Shown piece after piece: positions 1 to 12,754 of a DNA stretch of 64,000 nucleotides. Origin of the DNA: Pohlia nutans (lineage: Eukaryota > Streptophyta > Bryopsida > Bryales > Mniaceae); NCBI GenBank assembly GCA_022496805.1, contig CM040099.1, positions 4,156,501 to 4,220,500 on the forward strand, written 5' to 3'. A program made the position numbers and the translations under genes. The notes under the pieces were generated by a model, which was not told the DNA's origin, made no database searches, and worked only from the letters and a program-made list of their open reading frames with translations. Each line of letters begins with the position of its first letter. Position 1 is the first letter of the stretch.

Positions 1-1366
1 TTTAATATTCACCAAAATTACAATTTTCATTTCCAGAATTTCAAATTTGGTATGATTGGATAAATCTAGATTCTATCCCAAAATATAAAAAGATAAATTT
101 TCGAAGAAAAAAACATCATTACTTTCTATAACAGACAGTTTCATAACACTAGGACATTGTTGAGGTGTTTGTCTTTGAGAAATCCAGTAGTGAAGTTCAA
201 TATTGCAAACAAAACGCATAAAAAAAAACAATAGAATATGTACCATACCCCTAATTTCAATAAGAAATCAAAACTAAAAAAATGTCATTTTCTGACCATA
301 GGCAGTCATCGGTATTTGGGATGCGACTAGAACATGGTTGATCCGTCATTTAGGAGTCGACCCCTATAAGACCATGCTCATCTTTAAACTTTTATCACTT
401 CTTGTGATACTTTTAAGAACATAATGATTCCATCTCTCAATTGGTGTTAATGTAGAAAACTTCACTGTTGAAGTTGAAAGATGACTTATTAGTCATATTG
501 TACATCAATTCTTAGGACAATCTGTTGTATACATTACATGATTATAAGGTCGGATCATAGGGTGCTTTTTGAAATTTATGAGCAAAATCAGCACGTCATT
601 TAGTACAAACATTCTCATAAATTCTCGAAGCATTATTAGCATTTGAAATTTCAAGGGCAAACAAAGATGTATTGTATGTAGGTGTTCACAGAGAAAACGT
701 TGTTCTAAAACTAAATACAACAACCATTATTGATTCCGAAAGAATTTTGTTTGAATAAAGTGACTTGTGGGTGACAAGTTCAGCCAATACTGTGAATGTT
801 ATCAATTGTTACGTTGCAAAAAATGTGTGAAGGTGTCAAAAATATTTCAGGAATATTCCAAAATAATCCAAAAATATATAAAATGTGTAGAAACATTCCA
901 AATACTCTCCCACAAGATGATGTTTTACTACGTCTAAAAAAAACTATATTTTTTATATACTGATAATGACATAATGATGATAAATGTTATACATATCGTA
1001 CACTTTTTTTCCTTAAATCAATTATGATGCCCTACTGTGAAAATGCCCTCGAAGTCATCAACTTCTCTGACTACCATGTCCCAAATTCACCTGCTTTGAC
1101 GCTTTGTTTTTTCCCGCCGGATTGATCTACCTGATTGCGCATTCTGTAACATTTTTCTCTTCTCGTAAAGGACATCATTCTACAACTCCCTAGTCAACAT
1201 TGAGTGAAAATTGTGGAATTCAAATAAGTTACCAAATTAATAAAATCATTCTTGCATCCACTGTGGACGCAATATTTTCTATGGTTAGTAAAAAATATCA
1301 TGTGTGCAATTATACTGTATGAATTTAACAATGACTTGGCCTTTATTTGTTAAGCATAATTGTAGC
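1..1366. other. AT-rich non-coding DNA downstream of the transposase gene
   Basis: The six frames contain only short unsupported ORFs. The stretch is AT-rich with homopolymer runs. It lies beyond the stop codon of the minus-strand Plavaka-like transposase and may hold that element's 3' terminus, but no clear terminal inverted repeat was recognised here. Confidence 0.6.
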
Positions 1367-4300
1367 TTAAAATTTAAAGTTATTTAGAAAAAAATGCCCA
1401 GCTTTCTGAAAATGTGGAATAATATGAACAGCCTTCAAAATCGATTCTATTTCTATCACCTTGTATGATTCAGGGCCTTCGTCTACCCATTTCAATTCAA
1501 GACATCCTAAAGTTGCATGTACCTCTTGTTCTTTGTACATTCGTACTAGACACAATTCTTTTGTTATATACCTATTTTGTTGTCCTAATTTCATATTGGA
1601 TTTGAAAAGCAGACGCAGCTGTCCATATGATGTCTTCTCTTCCTCACCTTCACCTTCCATTTTAATAGAAACACTTCCAAACCATTTTTTTCCATGAAAA
1701 GATGATGTGGCACGCGTAAACATTGGAGTGTCTCCATACCTTGAACTCCCACCAGGGCATAGTGCCACAGACCTGTAAGTTTGCAATACCTGCAAGCATA
1801 ATAAAACAAGTTTAGTTTTCGGTTATTTAAATTGAATTTATGGGTTTTGCAAATAAATTTGATAATAAAAAATTAATTAACGCGTTTTGTACTAACCTGC
1901 CCTCCCGTCAAATTATTTTGGTTCATGTATTTATCCAAAGAGGATTTCAAATGAGTCAAAATATCTGGTTGCAATAGTCTGGCCATTATGCGCTCCTTCT
2001 TTGATTGGGCGGTTTCCAAATTTAAATGTATTGCGTTAGCACCATCAAGATCTAAGAGCTCCGTTTTCAAATTAAGTTGGAAGCCAGCCAAAATATGTTG
2101 CCCGGTTTGTAAAGTCTGTGATTATCATAAAACATAAAAAAAACATCACAACAATATTAGTGAATCGGTTGAACAAAAAAATCTCCAATATAACATGATT
2201 GTATGTTTTTAACCCTTCAAGGTCCCGATTCAACACTGTTTTCAAAGATTCCGACAAAATGTTTGATGAAAAACCAAAATGGAGTTGATGTACAAAACAA
2301 AGTTATAAACATCAATGTGAAGATAACATCTGTACAGTTGGATTCATCATATTTATTATTAATTTTTAAAATTAATTTTGCAAGGCTTTCTCTTGAAATT
2401 CAATTAAAAATCCTAAATTAACATCAAAAATTTTAAAAATATTGTAATGAAATTGGAATAACATGCACTACAAGATGGTATGGTTTTCACTATTTGATTC
2501 TACTTATTATGGAAAATCATGTTTTAGGTCTCACTTTTTGAACTAAGAATGAAACTTGACATAAACCACTTTTGCTATTTTTCAAAAATTCTCAATATCT
2601 TATTTTGAAGATCAGTACGGCATAAATGGTAGTCGACTAGCACAAGAATTAAAATAAAATTGAATAGATGAAAAACATCATTGTGCGTGGTGAAAGGGCG
2701 CGTCAATAATCATCCAGGGCCTATAATCTGGACGCTGGCGTGTCAAAGGGTTAAATATAGAGACAAAAAGTGAAGAACTCAATGGTGATTTCTAAAAGAC
2801 ATTCAATGACTCACCATCTCTAATACCGTGTTTTTCCCAATCGGAGGAGAGTATCCATCATTTTCCACTGCACTCATTCGTAGCGCTTCCAGTCTTCTAT
2901 TGTATTTCACAATATAATCCAAAAATTGTTTCTTGTTGCTAGCCCTGTATGCTGTTTTCACCAATGCTATGTGCAAATTCTCATACATATTTGAACTGTA
3001 TTCAACTGGAGCTCCAGAACGACGAATTGAAGAGGAATAATGTTTCATGGCATGAATCTTGACTAAATTGAAATTTGATTTTTGCCACGTTCCTAAGTGA
3101 ATTCGGAATATTTGTACCGCCCTGAAGCAAACAATGAATACTTAAGAATCAATATAAATACAAACACATTTCTAAGTAATGCACGTTGCGATATGAGTTC
3201 ACATTGTACAATTGTATTGCCATTATTGTAAGGATTCAAGTATTACATTAATGTTTTGGAATCCATCAAACCACCTTTGAGATTTTTCAAATACTTTAGT
3301 ACAAGCATATGTTTCTATTTGTTTTAATTTCAATTTTAAGAGTAACAAAATTTAACTAGTACAATAATCACCTTTTCATGCAGGCATCCATTGTTGTAAG
3401 AGATTCTTCGGAGAATTCTTTTGAACGACAAGCTAATTGATACCATTGTAAAAAATTTACAACAGCGTCAATGAAGAAGTTGGGAAACAGTCCCAACATG
3501 CAAAAAACAACCACCTATCTATACAAAGGCTCAATCGTTAGCCAATAAAAATAGTCATTACAATTATCATCCGTCTTTGAATATTATGCATCCAAACTTA
3601 TTTTAGAATAAGACTATAGATATATTATAAAAAACACCAAATTGATCGAGTATTGAATTTAGAAAGTGGTATTGAGGATCAAATTGAACTAACCTGCATT
3701 ACGCAACGATGTTCAAATGCTGCAAAATTAGCATTGGAAGTAAAGTATCCTCCTTTGTCTGTTCCAGGCACCCGAAATTGAAAAAAACGTGCAGACTCTT
3801 TGATTACTAAAAGCCTTCTATCCATTTCAAGAAGAGGTGGGTTTTCTAGTTCTTTAGAAAAGCTTTGCAGTATGTCCATAAGAGTTTTGAAGATGCCCAA
3901 GTCGGCTTGGTGTAACATGTCAACATTAATTGCAAGATAAGGGTTTCCAAACTCCGTATCTCCTCCAGCAAAATCCCATAGCGCACACTATTCAACAGTG
4001 AACACGAATTAGACATTTTTCCAACTAAAACATTATTTTTGCTAATACTTAAAAAATGTAGTTCTGTAATATAAAAAACTGCACATTACACAATATAATG
4101 ATTGTAAATTTGGAATGTGAATTTCATGTAATTTTTGTTGTTTAGGTAGTGTACTCTAAAGATTTGGAAATTATCAATTTCTCTATTGCTAATTTTTATT
4201 TTATTTTTTCAATGTAGCACAGAACTTGTTTGCTCTAAGCCCATGCAGTTTCTATAGATGTAGAATTTTAACTTTATGACCAATTCACATTATCCAGAAC

Positions 4301-6606
4301 ACTGTAATCTAAATTTGAATATTTAAAAGTAAATCAAGTATAGAATGAATGAATTATTTTTCTTCACTCTAAATATTATCGTATTGAAAATAACTAAAGA
4401 GCTTTTGAATACATTATATTAGATCATTCATTTACAAAAAAATTAGATGAAATCCCAAAACAATACATAAAGGTAAAACCCCCTATGTACAAAAATCCAA
4501 ATACGAAGAATATTACCGTAACAAGTTCTGGATGAACAATCAAATTGAAAAAAATCAAATGAAATACTACTATTCTAATTTCAATTTTAAAAATTGGACT
4601 AGAACATTTTGAACAAAAATAAAAATCCGTTAGTTTCACCGTGAATTATATATATATGTGAACAAATTGAAACTCTATATGATTCTAACAAAAAAGTTTA
4701 CCATAGCATGAATAAACTGACCTCCACTGGATGAAGTGAACATGATTTTGCTATAGCGGCTTGCATTGTCCGTGGTTGTGTAGACATTTGTTGATAAATT
4801 CTTTTCATAGAAGCCTCTGTGCGATAATTATTTTTTCCTCTTTCTACCTCCGATAATGAAAATTTTGGACACATGCACATACTGCAAGGGTGGCGAGATT
4901 TGTTTGTATCATATGTACAAGTTACCTAGCAGACATACATATTTACAAATATTAGCAATATAATAATAAAACTATATATGATATAAAATAAAATAAAATA
5001 AATAATTGGTTTATTTTGCAATACTATTTGTAGAAATTTTATTACCTTGCATCCTTCTGGATGATCGCAAACATAAACATACAATCGAGGATGAACTATT
5101 TGTTCGTTGCCGAATGGATCAAATAATGATATGCCACTATCAAAAACCAATGTTAGACACTCACACACAATATTTGTTCAAGATTGATAAATAAAATATT
5201 CATGTCAAGTAAAGTATGAAAAGAAATGTTTTTATAAGTCTTCAAAAAAATCATTCCTACCATTTTAAATGTGGTGAAGTGATGCACAAACGGTGATATG
5301 CACATGATTTTGTTTTATCGGTTCAAATACATATTTTCCATGTTTTTCCTTTCCAAACGAATTATTAATTCACCTTGATAACTAGGTGATTCTGTTGTAA
5401 ATATTTTTTAATAAAATATGATACTAGGGAAGATTGACTTACGTGAAACTGGCGTCTTTAAGCGGTTTTAAAATTCGCGACAAGCACCTTTGAAATAACT
5501 TTAATCGTTTCACAGGATCAGATTCCATCACATTAAAATCTGGTAGAATTGCTAGCAAGCAATGTCCTTCTGGGAGGTATCTATCTTCGCAAGAAATATT
5601 CCCGATGCTGAAATAAATTGGATGGCCGCTTACTTTACCAGTGTTTGATAGTGACGTTTTATCACTATACAAAATTAAGGGTGCAACAACCCTCCCTTCG
5701 CCATGTTCGGAATTTACATGTTCCTGTTCAAATATGAAGTCACAATCATGTAGAATTAAAATTTATGCTTTTTGAAACGTTTTTAGGCCCCACGTGATTG
5801 TATGTTCTAAATTTGAAACAATAAAAACCTACACATAGAAAGTGTGAATTTTAAAAAAGACATTTTCTATAACTTTGTAATTTTTGGAACTTACTTGCAT
5901 CAAGCGCCACCAATTTCCTGTTGCAGGAGTTGAATATATTCTTTCTGCATCTTGCACTGGTGTAATTGAGGGTTGTAGAGTAAAGTTTTCTTGCAACTAC
6001 GGGGGATGAGAACAACGATTCTAATGCTATAATTGGATCCCGGTAATTTAAAATACTTCCCTCAATTTCTTCTTTTTTCCATCCATCTGCTTCGTTGTAT
6101 AAAGTCTTTTCATAATTCTCAACATCATAAGGTGATCTCACTGAAACCTCTTCTAACTTAAATGATGGGTGGAACAACACTTGTTTGAACAACTTATCTA
6201 TATCACTGTTAGATAATCCCCCTCCCTTTTTGCATGTTCTAATCCAATTGATGAGGCTAAAAGTTGAATCATATACATGTGACGAAGGTTCACTTTGATC
6301 AAGAAAATCGAATTCCTCTATTTCTAAGTCATCATCAATTGGCTCACTGAAATTTATATCTAAAGGTTCGTTTCTCCTATGCGCTACACTCGGTCCTGAA
6401 GCTAGATTGGGTTGAGGGGTTTGACCAGGATGTAGAGGTTCATTTGTTGGTTCAATGAATTCTGTTGTTGTCGATGGAGATACGGGAACTTGGAGTTGTT
6501 GTGTATTTGGCCTCAATTTCCCTATGCACGTGACTACATGTGTAGATAGAGATCGTTTATGATAAAACGGACCTGCATCGCACCATTCACACATAAAAAA
6601 TTCCAT
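1367..6606 (-). pseudogene. Plavaka-type (CACTA-related) transposase gene, nine exons, one frameshift
   Basis: Read on the minus strand, exons can be joined at GT-AG boundaries with consistent phase: 6606-5895, 5723-5443, 5136-5046, 4925-4722, 3987-3694, 3514-3372, 3121-2815, 2115-1897 and 1789-1367 (stop at 1367-1369). The start was chosen because it begins a Cys/His zinc-finger-like segment (MCEWCDAGPFYHKRSLSTH). The product reads like Plavaka transposases of fungal and plant genomes: an NYRDPI...GNWWRLMQ block, LILYSDKTSLS (probable first catalytic Asp region), a conserved IGNI and LPD region, MLHQADLGIFKTLMDIL, and a late HAMKHYSSSIRRSG...ENLHIALVKTAYRASNKK block. Such enzymes are DDE transposases that move DNA by cut and paste. 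Exon 1 needs a one-base shift near 5998-6005, beside a run of five G (plus strand), to join RDPIIALESLFSSP to NFTLQPSITPVQ. Without that shift the frame runs into unrelated residues. This is a mutation or a sequence error. The other joins are clean, so the copy is young or recently active. The intron between exons 8 and 7 contains a MITE (2212-2752). Confidence 0.8.
2212..2752. mobile_element. MITE, family C copy 1 (about 540 bp, AACCCTT ends)
   Basis: The segment starts TTAACCCTTCAAGGTCCCG and ends with the inverted GTCAAAGGGTTAAA. It is closely matched along its length by 27542-28085, which marks it as a dispersed mobile unit. It lies inside an intron of the Plavaka-like transposase gene, so it inserted after that gene did, or came with it. 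No coding capacity is seen, so it is a non-autonomous element. Confidence 0.8.
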
Positions 6607-7990
6607 CGTGGAATTTCACAACAACGAGAGTAAATTGTAAAGTAAAATTAGACGGTGAATGATTGTAATATACTATGGTTTATATTATGATTGATATTAA
6701 GCATATTGGAAGATTATTTATATAGTAAGTACTTAACTTTACTTTAATTATTTCCAAATTTAAAAGTTTAACTCTAGTGGCACAGTGTTCCTCTTATTTG
6801 TATCCATGCTTTTACTTTTTAAATCTATTTTTCGAATACATTTACTATGAATTAATAAATTTAATTAAATTTAGCGATCCCATTTGATGCTTTCATTTAA
6901 TTTTTAATTTTTTAAAGTTTTTTTTTTTCATTTTATTCAAAATGAAAAAATTGGAAATAAATCCATAACTTCCACAGAATATGTATAAAAACAAGAAAAC
7001 AACTTTGTTGCACCCTTTCTCGTCGAGGGGTTCTTGAACCTTGCCATCAGGCTCACATTCCATGTAACTTCAACGTAATATAAAAACACACATATTGCAC
7101 CTTTAACCCCTAAAAGCCCAAGGGGTATTGGACATAACATAGATGTGTTATAATATGTGCTTTCCATATGTTTGATGAAGTTTTGTTCAGGAGACAAAAT
7201 ATAGAGCATTGTCTCTAAAAAATATTTGTATGGTCAAACTTCCAAAAACAACTTTAGATAAAAATTTAATGAATTTAAAAGCATTAACCTTTGAATTTTT
7301 TTATAAATTTAAATTCTTGATTTTATTTAGTATGGTTGGTCAAAGTTGGGTTATGTAATGCTAGCTTCAAAAATAAAAATAAAAATAAAAATAAAAATAA
7401 AAATAAAAATATATATGATGGAGAGAACATCATTACTTTCCCAAATAGCAAATTTTATAACTGTTATAAAATTTGTTGCAATGATGCACTGTGAAAAAAT
7501 CTCCCGGGCGTAGTTTAACTAGAATTGCCATGATTCAAAGTGCGTTGGAAAGTACACGTGATGCAATATTTAAAAAAGAAAAAACTATTGTACAATTTTT
7601 TTTTGGGTTCGGCCAGCCTGTGAGATTAAGGCTACGACCATAAAATGGTTGTTTGAGTGTTTAGGAGTTAATGTATAGATAGATGTCAATATATGTTTCA
7701 TATTAGCCAGTCAAGACTTCGGTTGATCATAACATAACCTACTAATGAGCCCACATGCGAGTGAATGTCGCGTTTTTGCATTCATGAACAATTGGTTGAA
7801 ACTTCACACACGGTACACTATACCCACATATATTTAAAACTTATTTGTGTTATCAAAAAGGTAATATCTTTTTTGAGAGGCCAAGTTTGGTTTTCGAGTT
7901 GTAATCCTAACTAATGTTAAAGAGTTTTTATTTATTAGAGTTGTACTTTTCTCTACCCGACCATGACAACATGAAAGGATATGAAAGGTC
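6607..7990. other. AT-rich DNA upstream of the transposase gene
   Basis: No coding exon is supported. The only structured part is a run of the six-base unit AAAAAT at about 7368-7410. A short TTTAACCCCTAAAAGCCC segment near 7102 resembles the terminus of the AACCCCTAAA element family, but a matching partner end was not found. The promoter of the transposase gene would lie in the first few hundred bases. Confidence 0.5.
7368..7410. repeat. (AAAAAT)n microsatellite
   Basis: About six to seven nearly perfect tandem copies of AAAAAT are visible. This is ordinary replication-slippage DNA with no sign of function. Confidence 0.9.
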
Positions 7991-8188
7991 ATGAAACTAA
8001 AAGAACGTGCAAGTCTAGGTTACCTGTTACTTCATAATAATAACAATATATATAAAAACAAAATGCAATGGCTGTAGAGGAGAAAATAGGAAAATCTTTG
8101 TACGGCCATCTACGGATGTGAAAGGCTAGGTTACTAAACACAACGTTGACCTTAACAAAGACAAAATAGAATGGTTTACCGTTTAACC

Positions 8189-8638
8189 TTGATAATGTCA
8201 CACCATTCGTTTCGCCAAAAAGTGAGATATAAACAAGGTGTGACATTTTTGATAATGTCACATTTATAAGATTTGTGCATAATGTGATATTATCAAAAAA
8301 ATAAGTAGAAAATCAAAGAAAAATTGCAATGTACAGAAGAAAATAATAAAGATGAGAATTCTTCGTATACCTCAGTACCTCTCAAACCCCGTATACGCTC
8401 TAAGCAAACGAAGACCCAGATGGAAAGGCGGATGGAGATGCCAACATCATCCATCCGGCCTTTTTTTTCATCCGTACCACTTGATAATATCACACTCACA
8501 CTACAAGTTTTGAAAAAATATAATGACATTATCAAGGATGATAGGGATAATAACGAGGGAGTTTTACACTAGGAAATTCGGTTTCAAAGTTTTAGGTGAC
8601 AATATCAAGGTGTTCCATTAACAATAGTGACATTATCA
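8189..8638. repeat. cluster of TGATAATGTCAC motifs in both orientations
   Basis: The motif TGATAATGTCAC or a one- to two-base variant occurs at about 8189, 8250 and 8481 in one orientation and at about 8283, 8523, 8596 and 8627 in the other. Seven copies in 450 bp, in inverted pairs, suggest nested or eroded terminal repeats of a small DNA transposon. A binding-site cluster is a less likely alternative. Confidence 0.55.
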
Positions 8639-9307
8639 AACTTCGACTGTACATGAACTAAATTGAACAATAACAAGACCCTCTGGTTGACAAGGATTGA
8701 GAAAAACAAGCTCCGTCTAACGTTGTCATTGGAATAATATCAACAAACTTTCAATCTATTCGTATATTATTTTTATTCTTATTTTTATTGCAACCATTAT
8801 TTCACTTGAATATAATTTCTAGCATGTGTAATTCTCAAGCCAAAGACTCGTACATGCTGTCGTCCTCAACTGGAATTTGTTTTGTGGAACTATGTAGTTA
8901 TTGTCTAATGTTGAATTTAAAAACAACAAGTCCACAATGTGATGAACTATAATCTTATGAAACCTACACCTTTTTTCAACACTAATGGCAAGATTTTGTT
9001 AAAAATCATGAGGATTATCCAAGTATGAATAGCGAGTTTTGGAGATAGAAACGAGGTAATCAAATATTGAAAAGAAAGGTAGGTAGAGCATAGGTTATGA
9101 GGGAAGAAGTAGATTTTGGAAGGAAGAAATTGCAAATTATAAAAAAGAATAATTTTGATGATATTATCTTTCTATTGTTATTTCTAGCTCTAAGTGATGT
9201 TTGATAAAAGAAACAAATGACACATGGTGAGTGAATCCAAAAGCTAAAGGACTTCAATTTTTTATATTTAATTGAGTGTCCTATGAACTAAAAAAAATGT
9301 TTCTCTT

Positions 9308-9907
9308 TAACCCCTAAAGGTGACAAGGTGTTTTTAGGATTGACGATTTCATGATAACTATTATAAAGTACTATTTGGAGGAATATTTTGGTTTAGATGT
9401 ACAAATTGAAGTTGTAGATTTCAAAGTTTAGATTCCATCCATATGATAAGATCTACTAATGCTATCCCTAATATTTCTGTTATAAACTTGAAAGTTAATA
9501 TTAAAAATTCCTTTGGCATTGATTTCAAACAGAATATTAACATTGGTTGAATAATTTTTTTGAATTTTTTGTTGAAATGAGATACTCCTGATGCGGTGAA
9601 TTTTAGAAATTTCCACAGCTACCAATGTTGGTAGATTTTGAATAACTTTTTTTTGGTGAATCTTTTGGTCTTGAGATTTGGCATACATATAACTAACTTA
9701 AAGATAAGTCTTTAAAATAACTTTCGTGGTAAAATACCAATTTTTGAGCCGTCGGGAGGCTTTCAAAGTGGGCAGACTTGAATTTTTTTTTCACTGCGAA
9801 ACCAAAAACGCCATTCTACCTTGGACCCCACTGTACAAGAGATAATTGCAGTCAAATGTGAGGTTTCTTTAAATAGTACAAAATTCCCTTGGGCCTTGAG
9901 GGGTTAA
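9308..9907. mobile_element. MITE-like element with TTAACCCCTAAAGG ends
   Basis: Its ends are inverted: TTAACCCCTAAAGGTGACAAGG at about 9308 against CTTGGGCCTTGAGGGGTTAA at about 9887-9907. The interior is AT-rich and non-coding. It has the same terminal signature as several other elements in this window. Confidence 0.6.
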
Positions 9908-10014
9908 AGAAATAGTATTGACAACTATAAATTCCACTTGTGACTTTTCAATGGTTGAAAGGTTTGTAAGCAAACCAACAATTTTAGGGCAGGGTTTCTA
10001 AGATGTAACCTTCT

Positions 10015-10044
10015 TATGTTGTAACCTTCTTATGTTGTAACCTA
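10015..10044. repeat. short tandem repeat, 15-bp unit
   Basis: The unit TAACCTTCTTATGTTG is repeated twice, with a partial third copy. It lies in non-coding DNA and no function is apparent. Confidence 0.7.
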
Positions 10045-10990
10045 GCATTTCACATCCTTGAATGCTCTTCTCATGATTCTTCCATTCCATCTTCAAATAA
10101 TGTGATGTAACGTAGCCCTTTGTGTCTTATTTGATTTAACAACGTTTCACCTCAAACGTAACCCGTAGAGCGGAGAGAATTGGAGCTTTTGTATTTTTTT
10201 CTTTAAGCACATAGAAATAAAGATGCCATGTCAAGTTTATTACAATTATTTTGGTCAAAAACATTATTTAATTATTTTTTGTAATGTTCAAATTGGTATT
10301 TGCTGTCAAGAGAAAAAAATATTCAAGAAGAAAATGAATAGAAAGAGGAGAAAATGATGCTAAAAACCAATAGAAACTGACATTCTTTTTGGAGTTAAGC
10401 TTAACTCTTCAACGTGCAAGAAGCCTTGTGGGGCCATGTTTGGTAGTTTTTTTTTATTGAAACGCTTATTTACACCTAATTCCTAATTTCAAATGAAAAC
10501 GGTCCGAACTACGAAAGTGTGGAAATTATCTCTTTCTTTCTAGTCTAATTTGCTCAACATTCTTGGAAATTATGAAACTTGCGTTTCACTAATATTCTAA
10601 TAAACAATGCAGAAAAAGCTTTTCAATAAATTTTTATTAATATTTGAGCTCGAGAAGCATGCCACCTACACTTTGTTGTTCATCATTGTTATCTACAGTT
10701 TTCCTAAAAATCTAAGACTATTTAAAACATTCTTGAAATTACAAATAGTGTTACAAGAGAGAAGCTTTGAAAAATATTATAAAATTTATCATGATTTAAA
10801 TAATTGTGAAAAATTAAGTATTGTTCGCTTGAACAATAAAACATAAGTTGCGTAATATCAAAATTATAATAATAATAATAACAACATATATTTAAAATGT
10901 GAGAAAGTGTTGAGGTTAGACCAGGTAAATGTAGTGTGTCAGTTAAACATCAATGAAATAAAAGTGGAGATAAAAATAATAATTCTAGTA

Positions 10991-11220
10991 CACTAAATAG
11001 GTAGATTAGTGTTAGATAATTATAAAATTTGAAAATATTATAGATTTTTACTCTCGACAAAAAAAATTACGAAATACATTGATTCCAATACTATTGAAAG
11101 ATCCCATCTAGCTTGACCAATATAGAGGGTAAAAAAATTGGGCAACAGTAAAAATTTACAACATCTTTATGTAAATTAGGGTATCTAACTTACAACATGT
11201 TTATGTAAATTAGTGTATCC
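10991..11220. mobile_element. MITE family B, truncated copy (CACTAAATAGG end)
   Basis: It begins with the terminal sequence CACTAAATAGGTAGATTAGTG, preceded by TA, and runs through the family B interior in inverted order relative to the copies at 27050 and 53450. The opposite terminal repeat is missing. The copy stops at about 11218, immediately before the GC-richer gene-fragment mosaic, and part of its last third is duplicated. The break suggests that the mosaic's arrival truncated the element. Confidence 0.75.
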
Positions 11221-11740
11221 ATGCGAGCTCAAGAGAACTGCGGAGTGCGGACCGACATGCTACAACTGGCAACTGAAAGCTGGCAGCTTGGCCGCCGTCA
11301 TTCCCATGCACTGCCGCACCTTCAGTTCAGTATCACGTCCTTGCTGTGTCACGTTTCGCGGAGCGTCTGATTTCTTCAGTGACGTTTTCACTCTCAATTT
11401 GACTCGCGAGAACGAGGAGTGGAAGTGCGGGCGGCGAAGGGGTTCGGGGAGCCGCAGGGTAAGAAGAAAGGCGCTGAAGTTAGTAGATGTCACAATTTTT
11501 TTTGAGAATGAACGTGTTGATGGAAGATCAAATGGTGTCAGTCTGTTTTTTCTCAAGACGTTGCATTGCATAGTTGCGTCTTTCCTACAAATTTGTTAGT
11601 TATTTACTTCATAGAGAAATTCGGAGCTGGAGTGTGAAAGCTTTATTGTAGAAGTTCGCTCCTGCCCAGTCGAAAGCTCTTCCGAAAGTCGAAAGCTCTC
11701 CCGAAAGCCTCGCCCTGTCGAGGGGAGTTCTTTCTCGTCA
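11213..11740 (+). other. GC-rich leader of the gene-fragment mosaic
   Basis: Base composition rises abruptly from the AT-rich flank. An open frame of 128 codons (11213-11599) is present on the plus strand and one of 103 codons on the minus strand, but neither resembles a known protein. The 11650-11710 part contains a short imperfect tandem duplication of CGAAAGCTCT(T/C)CCGAAAG. It may be the promoter and leader of a captured gene. Confidence 0.4.
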
Positions 11741-11751
11741 TAAAGTGGCAC

Positions 11752-12754
11752 TGGTAAACTGACATCCAGAGGTATCTGGCAGGTGTGGCTTATGAATTGG
11801 CTGAGAAGGAGGTGTGGTGCATCGAGGATCAGAGCATTTTTGATCAAGTTTACTCTCTTGTCAGGTAGGGTTTAGCTCTGGCTTTGACACATGTGTCTTT
11901 TATTTCACGTCTTAGAGGGTTTAGGGTCTTAGAGTCACCCGCGAGAGGGAGCTTGGTTGAGAGCCTATGCTCCAATTTTGCAGTGCTTAACCCTTCTATT
12001 GCGGCAATATCATATGCGTCGGGTGAGTCAAGCGAGGATGCCGCATATATGCTGCAGCAGATGCAATCACACCGGAATGCATTGAAGATATACTCTTACT
12101 TCTTGCACTTCATCCTCGTTGTGGAGGAAGCTGCAGAGCCAGAGCCAGCGACAAAGTTCCTTCTGGAAAGGTATGTCACCAACTATTTTTAAAGTGATTT
12201 TGTCTGCCTATTTAGAGCTTGCTTCTGGGTTTTACCATTCCACTCACAGGTTCCTCAATGATGGACAAATCTGTTCCTCGGAGGTGCAGGTTCTGTGGAT
12301 CTGTTGTTCCAACATGGCACTTGCTCAATTTTGATGCTTAACCCTGAAAGGACTAAGGGTCAAATTTTTTGATCTTGAAGATGAATTTTTTTGCAAATAC
12401 ACCCAACTAAGAAAATGAATTTTATCAAGTCTAGTTTGCACTCTACCTTTCAAATCTTAAAAACTCCAAGTATTCAGTATTTATTGCTATTTGCAAGTTT
12501 TGTAGCTCAAGGTTTAATTACACTAGGTCAAGGTTTGAATTGATGTTCACCTTTTGAATTTCAAACTTCACTTATGTGTTGTCCTTGTCTCTTATTTGCA
12601 GGTCCGTGAGATTTGCAAACCTCTCAAGAAAGTTTTGAACATCCATTCGATCAGGAGGATAAATGTGATACACGAGGTTGAGCATATTGGAGAACCCACG
12701 CTACACGACGTGCTAGGGACAGATGTGGGATCCGGCTCTTCCTCGGAGGAATAA
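11752..12754 (+). pseudogene. CAP-D2: Condensin subunit CAP-D2 N-terminal fragment fused to unknown exons
   Basis: A first exon piece ending at 11864 reads DIQRYLAGVAYELAEKEV and then WCIEDQSIFDQVYSLVR. Joining it to 11925-12170 (AG/GT sites, phase kept) gives ESPARGSLVESLCSN and later SHRNALKIYSYFLH. This order and spacing fit the N-terminus of plant condensin complex subunit 1 (CAP-D2), a HEAT-repeat protein of chromosome condensation. After that the match ends. Exons 12250-12289 and 12602-12754 can be spliced on in frame, giving FLNDGQICSSEVQ and then VREICKPLKKVLNIHSIRR with a stop at 12752-12754. This tail was not recognised and is not CAP-D2 as I know it. A TAA lies in frame four codons before the first recognisable residues. 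CAP-D2 normally has well over a thousand residues, so this is a captured or duplicated fragment and not a working gene. Confidence 0.7.

Noticed and set aside
5995..6075. A 75-base GT-AG intron to explain the Plavaka frameshift
   Set aside because: It would remove NYRDPIIALESLF, which is a conserved block of the family, so a one-base shift is the better explanation.
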